From positions 1-36,070 of the forward strand of contig JAGQNX010000008.1 in the NCBI GenBank assembly GCA_020427865.1: a stretch of DNA of 36,070 nucleotides. The letters run 5' to 3'. A program made the translations under genes and the position numbers. Origin of the DNA: a candidate division WWE3 bacterium (GTDB lineage Bacteria; Patescibacteriota; WWE3; UBA101185; UBA10185). Shown here one piece after another: positions 24,137 to 30,441 of this stretch (positions within the stretch are counted from its first letter, which is position 1; each line of letters opens with the position of its first letter). The notes beneath the pieces were generated by a model. It was not told where the DNA came from. It saw only the letters and a list, made by a program, of their open reading frames with translations, and searched no databases.

Positions 24137-24142
24137 TATAAT
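24137..24142 (+). promoter_or_regulatory. Candidate -10 box of dnaB
   Basis: A perfect TATAAT lies 25 bases before the dnaB ATG, predicting a leader of about 19 bases without a Shine-Dalgarno site. No convincing -35 box is seen. Confidence 0.5.
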
Positions 24143-24167
24143 ATAGTTGCCCCAAACCTAAGATACT

Positions 24168-25523
24168 ATGTCCGAAGATTATCAAGTCTCATCACATAAT
24201 AGAGGTAGTGATGCCCATTTACCTCCACACGATTTAAATTTAGAAAAGTCAGTGATTGGTGCTTTGTTAATTGATCCTGATGCACTGGTTAAGGTTGTTG
24301 AGTTTTTAAGACCTAATCACTTTTACCGAAAAGCTCATCAGTTAATATATGGTGTAATTGTTGAACTTTACGAAAAGCGTGAGGCTGCAGATTTAGTTAC
24401 AGTCCCTGCACTTTTAAGAAATAAAAAACAATTAGACGATGTAGGGGGTGTCACATATTTAACAGAGCTAGTAAATCTTGTACCCACCGCCGCAAATGTA
24501 GAAACTTATGCACGCATTATTCGAGAACATGCTGTACGCAGGTCATTAATAAATGCTGCAGGTAAAATAGGCACTTTAGCTTTTGAAGAAGAAGATTTAG
24601 ATGAGCTCATAGACAAATCAGAACAAATACTTTTTTCTGTCTCAGAAGATAAAATACATAGAGACTTTGTACATATAAGAGATACACTAGAAGTCACTTT
24701 TGAAAAATTAGATGAGCTTAGTAAACACAAAGGTAGTCTTCGGGGTGTTCCTACTGGGTTTCCTACACTAGATAAAATATTGTTTGGTTTACAAAAAGAG
24801 GCATTGATTATACTTGCTGCAAGGCCTGCGGTTGGTAAATCTTCTTTTGCTCTTAACATAAGCCAGTATGCTGCAACTGCTAAAGGAATGGGTGTTGCAT
24901 ACTTTTCTTTAGAAATGAGCCGTGAATCGTTAGCTGAGCGTATGATTTCTGCACAAGGGGATATAGATAACTGGCGTATTTCTACTGGTAATTTACGTCC
25001 CGAGGACTACGAAAATTATACAATGGCAATTGGTGAACTTGCGGACGCTGCTATTCACATAGACGATACCCCAGGGTTGTCAGTGTTAGAAATGCGTACA
25101 AAAGCTAGACGGTTAAAGATGGAACATAAGGTAGATTTGATAGTGGTGGACTATTTACAATTGATTAGAGGTCGAAATATAGAGAGTAGGGTGCAAATAG
25201 TTTCGGAAATATCGTTAGCTTTAAAAAACCTAGCAAGGGAACTTCAGGTTCCTGTTCTTGCACTATCCCAGCTTTCTCGTGCTGTTGAACAGCGTGGAGG
25301 AGACAAACGCCCTCAATTATCTGATCTAAGAGATTCGGGATCTATAGAGCAGGATGCTGATATTGTAATGTTTTTATCTCGACCTGATGAAGAAAATAGG
25401 GAGCATATAGAACTCACCATTGCAAAACATCGTGCAGGTTCTACAGGTATAATTGATTTACATTTTAAAGGTGATCGAACTCGTTTTTACGAAATGGCTC
25501 CTTCTCCTTCTACCGAAAATTAA
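24168..25523 (+). CDS. dnaB: Replicative DNA helicase DnaB
   Basis: This hexameric helicase opens the replication fork. The 451-aa protein has the N-terminal helical domain (PPHDLNLEKSVIGALLIDPDAL) and a RecA-type domain with Walker A ARPAVGK224-SSFAL, the text YFSLEMS (motif H1a region), LIVVDYLQLI (Walker B), and LSQLSRAVEQRGGDKRPQLSDLRDSGSIEQDADIVMFL with the DnaB-type arginine finger region (KHRAGSTG). Length is normal and there is no intein. Confidence 0.96.
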   Translation: MSEDYQVSSHNRGSDAHLPPHDLNLEKSVIGALLIDPDALVKVVEFLRPNHFYRKAHQLIYGVIVELYEKREAADLVTVPALLRNKKQLDDVGGVTYLTELVNLVPTAANVETYARIIREHAVRRSLINAAGKIGTLAFEEEDLDELIDKSEQILFSVSEDKIHRDFVHIRDTLEVTFEKLDELSKHKGSLRGVPTGFPTLDKILFGLQKEALIILAARPAVGKSSFALNISQYAATAKGMGVAYFSLEMSRESLAERMISAQGDIDNWRISTGNLRPEDYENYTMAIGELADAAIHIDDTPGLSVLEMRTKARRLKMEHKVDLIVVDYLQLIRGRNIESRVQIVSEISLALKNLARELQVPVLALSQLSRAVEQRGGDKRPQLSDLRDSGSIEQDADIVMFLSRPDEENREHIELTIAKHRAGSTGIIDLHFKGDRTRFYEMAPSPSTEN

Positions 25524-25532
25524 GCAGAAAGT

Positions 25533-25560
25533 TTGGTTTTAGCCTTTACTTTGGTACAAT
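25533..25560 (+). promoter_or_regulatory. Promoter of the tRNA-Leu-efp transcript
   Basis: TTGGTT (25533-25538), a 16-base spacer and TACAAT (25555-25560), with the extended element TGG immediately upstream. Between it and the tRNA lies a hairpin TACTCTAGC / GCTTAGAGTA (25567-25595, one bulged base) that ends one base before the mature tRNA 5' end. Confidence 0.75.
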
Positions 25561-25596
25561 CTTGAGTACTCTAGCTTTAGATTTTGCTTAGAGTAT

Positions 25597-25684
25597 GCCA
25601 TGGTGGCGGAATTGGTAGACGCGTCGGTCTCAAAAACCGATGAGCATTACGCTCGTGAGGGTTCGATTCCCTCCTATGGCACCA
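25597..25684 (+). tRNA. tRNA-Leu (anticodon CAA), CCA encoded
   Basis: The 88-base sequence folds as a class II tRNA. Acceptor GCCATGG pairs with CTATGGC (one G-U), the D-arm contains GGTAGAC, and the anticodon stem TCGGT/ACCGA encloses loop CTCAAAA with CAA at 25631-25633. The long variable arm is closed by GAGC/GCTC, and the T-arm GAGGG-TTCGATT-CCCTC follows. The discriminator is A (25681), as expected for leucine, and CCA is encoded at 25682-25684. It reads UUG codons. efp begins seven bases downstream. Confidence 0.97.
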
Positions 25685-25691
25685 AAATATT

Positions 25692-26249
25692 ATGTTATTA
25701 GCATCAGATTTAAAAACAGGAAAAATATATAAAGAAGACGGTGAACCTTATAAAGTAGAGAAGTATTCCCACTCAAAGGTTGCACGTAGTGGTGCGACTA
25801 TCAAAGTAAAATCTAGAAGTTTACTAACTGGTAGGTTGATTGAAAGATCTTACTCAAGCACCGATAAATTTGAGGAAGCTGATGTATACAATAAAAATAC
25901 ACAGTATCTCTATGTAGATGGTACTAATTATGTTTTTATGGACCCTGACACTTATGAGCAATTTACAATGTCTTTAGAAACACTAGGTGATCAAGCACCC
26001 TATCTTAAAGAAGGTGATGTATACCAGTTAACATATTTTGAAAATTCACCTGTTTCGGTTGAGTTACCCCTTTCTATGGAATTTGAAGTTACCTATACAG
26101 AGCCCGGACATAAGGGTAATACTGTAACCAATGTATACAAGGATGCTACTCTGGATAATGGTATGGAGACTAAGGTACCTCTTTTTATTAAAATAGGCGA
26201 TAGAGTTAAGATAGACACCCGAAGTGGTGAATATGTTTCTAAAGCTTAG
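25692..26249 (+). CDS. efp: Elongation factor P
   Basis: EF-P relieves stalling at polyproline stretches. The 185-aa protein has all three domains: the N-terminal KOW-like domain, the OB domain (QYLYVDGTNYVFMDPDTYEQF) and the C-terminal OB domain with the signature KVPLFIKIGDRVKIDTRSGEYVSKA. The tip of domain I, where E. coli has the modified K34, reads K-V-A-R32-S-G-A, so arginine sits at the tip. The start lies seven bases after the tRNA-Leu CCA end with no ribosome binding site. The mRNA is probably released from the tRNA by 3' processing and then nearly leaderless. Confidence 0.95.
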   Translation: MLLASDLKTGKIYKEDGEPYKVEKYSHSKVARSGATIKVKSRSLLTGRLIERSYSSTDKFEEADVYNKNTQYLYVDGTNYVFMDPDTYEQFTMSLETLGDQAPYLKEGDVYQLTYFENSPVSVELPLSMEFEVTYTEPGHKGNTVTNVYKDATLDNGMETKVPLFIKIGDRVKIDTRSGEYVSKA

Positions 26250-26261
26250 CTTATAAGCATT

Positions 26262-27263
26262 ATGTATAGTTTGCCTACAACATTTGAAATTGCAGGTTTT
26301 ACGTTTCAAACCTTTGGCTTATTCGTTTTTTTTGGATTTGTATTTTTAACCTTTGCAACTTGGTATGAAGGCAAAAAAGATGGTTTTGATGATGAGCGTC
26401 TTTTTGATCTGCTTTTTGTTTCCTTATTTTCATCTATTTTTTTTGCAAGACTTTTTCATGCCTTATTAATCAAGCTTTCCTTTATGGAGACCCTAGAACA
26501 CATTGTACATATAGGTACTCCGGGGCTTCATTATGCGGGTTTGTTTCTGGGGTTTATAACCCCTGTTTATATAATCTCAAAGCGTTGGCGTTGGTCTATT
26601 TTTAGAATTTTCGATATATTTTCTATTGCTTGGAGTTTATGTTTATCTGTAGTTATGCTTGGATATGTAGCACTACAACAAAAATTTGAATACATAATAG
26701 CTTTTAGTTTATGGCTATTATTATTTGGCATATTCACTTTGCTTCGCAATAAAATTTTAAAGTCTGGGTTAGTGTTTTCTATGTTTTTACTTGCTAATGT
26801 AATCTTGTTTTACGCTTTTTTCCCATCTCCCAACTATTTGATATTTTATTCTTTGTTAGTTACACTTAGTTTATCTAATTTGTACTTTAGGGAAAAGTAC
26901 GCATCTTACAAAGTGCCATTAAATTTAGATTTACTAAAACAATTAAAAAATAGATTAACCTCCAAAAGCAAAGATTTAGGAGATGCTGCAAAGCTTATAA
27001 AAAAAGAGGATCCCTATTTCCAAGAAGGTCGTACTTCCGACAATGCGGAACTAACTGATGAGGTATATGAGGATGTAGGACACTTAAATGCTGAGGCACG
27101 TCAAGAGAGTATAAATAAGTCACAGCAACAAATTTCTAAAGCTATGGAAAAAATAGCCGAAGGAACTTATGGGATTTGCGAACAATGTGGAAACAAAATC
27201 TCCGAAGATCGCTTGCAAGCCTACCCAGAAGCTACTACATGTATTAAATGCAGCGAAAAATAA
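26262..27263 (+). CDS. Fusion of a Lgt-like membrane domain with a DksA/TraR C4 zinc finger
   Basis: Residues 1-210 form about seven membrane helices resembling prolipoprotein diacylglyceryl transferase: FGLFVFFGF near the start, FFARLFHALL (Lgt GARLFYV region) and GLH90YAGLFLGF, aligning with the Lgt H103 block. The Lgt signature RxGNFxNxE, its conserved Tyr and the late Arg/Glu pair are absent, so catalysis is doubtful. Residues about 250-333 are a DksA/TraR module: a helical segment, then EKIAEGTYGICEQCGNKI with zinc cysteines C306, C309, C327 and C330. The Lgt-like genes of most bacteria end after the membrane domain. The next gene, LspA-like, overlaps by 16 bases. A membrane-tethered RNA polymerase-type regulator is possible (inference). 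Confidence 0.8.
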   Translation: MYSLPTTFEIAGFTFQTFGLFVFFGFVFLTFATWYEGKKDGFDDERLFDLLFVSLFSSIFFARLFHALLIKLSFMETLEHIVHIGTPGLHYAGLFLGFITPVYIISKRWRWSIFRIFDIFSIAWSLCLSVVMLGYVALQQKFEYIIAFSLWLLLFGIFTLLRNKILKSGLVFSMFLLANVILFYAFFPSPNYLIFYSLLVTLSLSNLYFREKYASYKVPLNLDLLKQLKNRLTSKSKDLGDAAKLIKKEDPYFQEGRTSDNAELTDEVYEDVGHLNAEARQESINKSQQQISKAMEKIAEGTYGICEQCGNKISEDRLQAYPEATTCIKCSEK

Positions 27264-27682
27264 GAGTTCCCTTATTTTTTTTAGTTACGTTCTCTATTTT
27301 TTGTACCAGTTATCTCGTGAGAGAATATTATGCTTCCAATTATTATCTTCTGGGGAAATTTAATTGTAACTTTACCCACAGTTATTTAATACATTTTATT
27401 AATTTTGTGGTTTTAGGGTTAGTATTTTATTTTTTACGTAAGCTAGTATTTAGCACTTATTCTTATACTATTTTAATGTCAATGTTACTTGGCAGTGCTG
27501 TGTCTATAACATTTGAACGTTTGATAGCTGGATGTGTTTTTGACTATTATAATTTTGGAAGTAAATTTTATTTTAACTTACCGGATGTTTTTATTTTGAT
27601 TTCCATATTGACGCTTGGTTATTTGCTTAGTATAAAGCCTATAATGTCCAATTTTATAAAATGGGCGTTGAAAAAATCTTAA
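27248..27682 (+). CDS. Divergent LspA-like protein (signal peptidase II family)
   Basis: The 144-aa protein has four membrane helices and the LspA layout: a first helix, an FNCNF segment at the usual N-x-G-A position, then S-I-T-F-E90-R-L-I-A-G-x-V-F-D-Y matching GNxIDRxxxGxVxDF, and YFNLPD113-VFI matching FNxAD. The second catalytic aspartate (D113) is kept, but the first (Asp of NxIDR) is glutamate E90 and several flanking residues differ. Signal peptidase II activity is therefore uncertain. Context supports the family: it follows a Lgt-like/DksA fusion and precedes an RluD gene, and lspA-rluD is a common pair. Both ends overlap neighbouring genes (16 and 22 bases). Confidence 0.65.
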   Translation: MQRKIRVPLFFLVTFSIFCTSYLVREYYASNYYLLGKFNCNFTHSYLIHFINFVVLGLVFYFLRKLVFSTYSYTILMSMLLGSAVSITFERLIAGCVFDYYNFGSKFYFNLPDVFILISILTLGYLLSIKPIMSNFIKWALKKS

Positions 27683-28422
27683 TTAAATACAATTATCTAT
27701 TACTTTGTATAGCTTGGTTTGTTTTAGATATAGTCAATGTATCTTCTGGTAATATTTTAGGTACTTTAAGTATTTGTTTTGGGGTGTTAATTGCATTTGT
27801 TAGTTATCGCTTAATTTTGTTTATACATATCAACCCTTTAACTTATTTTAATAAGAACTTTTTATATATATATCTTTCATATTTTTTACTAACAGGTATT
27901 AGATATGTGTTATATGGAGTTTATTATTTAGCAGGAAATATGTCTTCAATTGTGTTTTTACACACGCTCTTAGTATTTGTGGGAGTACTGTTACTGTGTA
28001 TATCTCTAGTATTATTGGTGTATCCTAACACTTTGTTAAATCTCTCCTTTATGAGACTTGTTACTTTTTATGTATGTATCTACTACTTTGTATTAATAAT
28101 TTTTAGTGCTTTAGGGACTATGTATTTAAATGATTTTAAAATTTACCTTTTGAATTTTTTGCCAATATTTAACATTGCAGGCAATTTATTTATAGCTATT
28201 TACATAAGCATCAGGCATATAACAAAGCGTATGTCTGTGTATTTTTATAGTGTTGTACCCCAAACATCTTATATGATTTTACTTTTAACATTAGGTTGCG
28301 TTGGCATCTATATGGAAAATCAGTACTTCTTTTATAGTTTAATGGTTTACTTGATAAGTAGCTTTATATTATTCTGCATTTTAATTGCTCCTTTTAAAAA
28401 CACTGGAAAAGTTATATTTTAA
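27661..28422 (+). CDS. Integral membrane protein of unknown function (about 7-8 helices)
   Basis: I do not recognise this 253-aa protein. It consists almost entirely of hydrophobic segments with short loops, begins MGVEKILIKYNYLLLC, and has no visible catalytic motif, signature residues or soluble domain. Layout with seven or eight helices is reminiscent of membrane sensor domains, but no output domain is attached. It overlaps the LspA-like gene by 22 bases and is followed four bases later by the rluD-type gene, so it is co-translated with them. The composition is rich in Leu, Phe, Tyr and Ile, similar to its neighbours. Confidence 0.75.
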   Translation: MGVEKILIKYNYLLLCIAWFVLDIVNVSSGNILGTLSICFGVLIAFVSYRLILFIHINPLTYFNKNFLYIYLSYFLLTGIRYVLYGVYYLAGNMSSIVFLHTLLVFVGVLLLCISLVLLVYPNTLLNLSFMRLVTFYVCIYYFVLIIFSALGTMYLNDFKIYLLNFLPIFNIAGNLFIAIYISIRHITKRMSVYFYSVVPQTSYMILLLTLGCVGIYMENQYFFYSLMVYLISSFILFCILIAPFKNTGKVIF

Positions 28423-28426
28423 ACAC

Positions 28427-29218
28427 ATGGAATTAAAACCAACTGTATTATTTGAAGATTCATACATTATTGCTGTAAACAAACCCTACGGTTTAGTAGT
28501 TAATAATTCACGTTCGTGGAAGGGGATTACGCTCCAAGATTTGGTTTATGGCTATATTAATAGTTCTATTGATTCTTTTCAGACATACCTTGATAGTATT
28601 AAGAATTTAGAAACTATAGAAAAAGCTCCTATAGATGAGTCTAGTTTGTTTACACAAAGGTGGGGCTTAGTGCATAGATTAGATAAAGAAACTTCGGGCG
28701 TTATCTTGATTGCAAAGAACGAAGACATGTTAGTAAACTTACTTAACCAATTTAAATTTAGGCAAGTTAAAAAAATGTACATAGCTTTGGTTTATGGGAA
28801 ATTTCCTAAAGATTACATTGAAGTTAACGCACCAATTAAAAGACATCCATTACATCGTACCAAGTTCGCCGTGGTAGTTGATGGTAAACCTTCTCAGACA
28901 TTTTTTAAACTTAAGCAGCATTATAGATGGGGGACCCAAATTATTTCCTTAATCACTGCAGAACCTAAAACTGGTAGAACTCATCAGATTAGAGTTCATT
29001 TAACTGCATTATTACATCCAGTCTTAGGAGATAATTTGTATCTTGGAAAGAACCGAGTACAAAATAGTAGGGAAGTATTTGGGCGGTTAATGTTACATGC
29101 ATCTCACATAGTATTTACCCATCCTGCAACAAATACCTCCATAAGTATAGATGCGCCTTTACCGCAGGAATTTCTAGAAATATCTAATATTGAGGGTATA
29201 TCTGCATTAAACGAGTAA
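28427..29218 (+). CDS. RluD/RluA-family 23S rRNA pseudouridine synthase
   Basis: The 264-aa product isomerises uridine in rRNA. The catalytic aspartate is in VHRLDKETSGVILIAKN. Other family blocks are AVNKPYGLVV, KMYIALVYGKFP, PKTGRTHQIRVHLTALLHPVLGDNLYLG and RLMLHASHIVFTHP. The ATG at 28427 is chosen over upstream starts inside the previous gene because the family match begins at VLFEDSYIIAVNKP. No S4 domain precedes the catalytic domain. TATATT ends eight bases before the start, so a leaderless transcript is possible. The exact target site (RluD versus RluC type) cannot be read from sequence. Confidence 0.93.
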   Translation: MELKPTVLFEDSYIIAVNKPYGLVVNNSRSWKGITLQDLVYGYINSSIDSFQTYLDSIKNLETIEKAPIDESSLFTQRWGLVHRLDKETSGVILIAKNEDMLVNLLNQFKFRQVKKMYIALVYGKFPKDYIEVNAPIKRHPLHRTKFAVVVDGKPSQTFFKLKQHYRWGTQIISLITAEPKTGRTHQIRVHLTALLHPVLGDNLYLGKNRVQNSREVFGRLMLHASHIVFTHPATNTSISIDAPLPQEFLEISNIEGISALNE

Positions 29219-29229
29219 AAAATATACAC

Positions 29230-29257
29230 TTGTAGATTTTGCAATAGTTTGGATAAT
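29230..29257 (+). promoter_or_regulatory. Promoter of the LCP-like/LytR_C gene
   Basis: TTGTAG (29230-29235), a 16-base spacer and GATAAT (29252-29257) end seven bases before the ATG at 29265. No Shine-Dalgarno site is present, so the transcript is probably leaderless or nearly so. Confidence 0.6.
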
Positions 29258-29264
29258 TATATAC

Positions 29265-30362
29265 ATGCCCAAAGCTGCCCGTGTTGGTAAAAAAAGCACT
29301 GCATACAAACAAAATAGTAAAAAAAGTGGTCAGGTTATAAATAAAACATCACTGCACTATATTTTTGCATGCGTATTTGCATTAATATTCTTGGTTTCGT
29401 TTGGTACATATAAGATTTTTACAATTGATTTTGCCTCAGCTAATTCTGATTCTACATTTATACATGCAAAGCAGTTGCTAAACTTGCATGCACTTATTCT
29501 ATTAGAAGTTTCGGATGAATTTGATACACAGGATGCATCTACATATCTTTTAAAGTCCGTAAAGGTAGTTTTTTATGAAAAAAAAACAGGAAATATAGAT
29601 GTTTTGACTTTAAATTCCAAGGCTTTAGTAGATTATCCTAAAAAGATTGGAGAAGAAAGCTTAGATAAAAGTTTGCAGCTTGGGTATTCTGTTGCTGACA
29701 AAAAAATGGATTATGGATCTGATTATGCTAGGGTAGTAGTTCAACAATATCTGGGGTACCCTATCGATGATTATGTTTTATATAAAACTTCAAATAAGGA
29801 CTTAATAGATTCTATGTATATTACATCTGGTGGTTTATCTACCTTATCTAGTGTTTGGTCTGTTGGTTTAAGTTCCTCTACATTTGAAAATTCTATTGAT
29901 TCTAAGCTATTTTTAACAAGTATGTCTTTTAAAGACTATTTGAGTCTATACCGGGGTTCTTTAGCTACCCAAACAAATGTTACAAATGGTATAGATTTTG
30001 ATGAACCTGCCTTTGATACCTATGTACAGTCTTTATATGCTAGAAACCCCAGTGATTTTGTATCTGGTAGTTCCGTAGCAATATTAAATTCTACCAATAT
30101 CTCGGGCTTAGCTAAGCAAGGGTCACGAGTAGTGCAAAATTCTGGTGGCTATTTACTTACAACAGATAACGCACGAGAAAATTACGATAAAACAACACTG
30201 ATAATTGATAGCTATGATAATCCCTATGCGTATGTTTTATATCGATATTTTGATATGTCTCTTGAGAATGTTCGTTTGATTAAAGATAGCACCCAGATAC
30301 TTGAGCCAATTTTAGATAGAGCTGATGTTACGTTAATTATTAGTTTTGACAATAGCCCTTAA
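29265..30362 (+). CDS. Membrane-anchored protein with degenerate LCP-like region and LytR C-terminal domain
   Basis: A basic cytoplasmic N-terminus (about 30 residues) precedes one membrane helix (about 30-50). Residues 60-200 resemble an LCP (LytR-CpsA-Psr) domain weakly: VVFYEKKTGNIDVLTLNSK is placed where LCP proteins have SIPRD, and VVQQYLGYPIDDYVLYKTS where they have LLGIPIDYYV. The conserved phosphate-binding arginines are missing. Residues about 278-360 form a LytR_C domain: VAILNSTNISGLAKQGSRVVQNSGGYLLTTDNA. The protein probably sits outside the membrane in cell-envelope assembly, but transferase activity is unlikely from the missing residues. Inference from domain similarity only. 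Confidence 0.7.
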   Translation: MPKAARVGKKSTAYKQNSKKSGQVINKTSLHYIFACVFALIFLVSFGTYKIFTIDFASANSDSTFIHAKQLLNLHALILLEVSDEFDTQDASTYLLKSVKVVFYEKKTGNIDVLTLNSKALVDYPKKIGEESLDKSLQLGYSVADKKMDYGSDYARVVVQQYLGYPIDDYVLYKTSNKDLIDSMYITSGGLSTLSSVWSVGLSSSTFENSIDSKLFLTSMSFKDYLSLYRGSLATQTNVTNGIDFDEPAFDTYVQSLYARNPSDFVSGSSVAILNSTNISGLAKQGSRVVQNSGGYLLTTDNARENYDKTTLIIDSYDNPYAYVLYRYFDMSLENVRLIKDSTQILEPILDRADVTLIISFDNSP

Positions 30363-30394
30363 CACTGTAAAATAAACATATAGTCTCTCTCCAA

Positions 30395-30413
30395 ACCCCG
30401 CCTAAGGCGGGGT
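30395..30413 (+). terminator. GC-rich hairpin between the LytR_C gene and the ATPase gene
   Basis: ACCCCGCC (30395-30402) and GGCGGGGT (30406-30413) form a perfect 8-bp stem with a TAA loop, the most GC-rich spot in the area. It is followed by AAAAATT, not a T-run. It lies between two genes whose promoters can be recognised, so transcript end or mRNA-end stabiliser are both possible. Confidence 0.55.
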
Positions 30414-30429
30414 AAAAATTCCAACACAA

Positions 30430-30435
30430 TAGAAT
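30430..30435 (+). promoter_or_regulatory. Candidate -10 box of the leaderless VirD4-like gene
   Basis: TAGAAT ends six bases before the ATG at 30442, the distance seen for other leaderless genes in the window. The extended TG is absent. No Shine-Dalgarno site is present. Confidence 0.55.
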
Positions 30436-30441
30436 AAATTT

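Noticed and set aside
24168..25523. Intein in dnaB
   Set aside because: The protein is 451 aa and continuous through the Walker motifs; no splicing blocks are seen.
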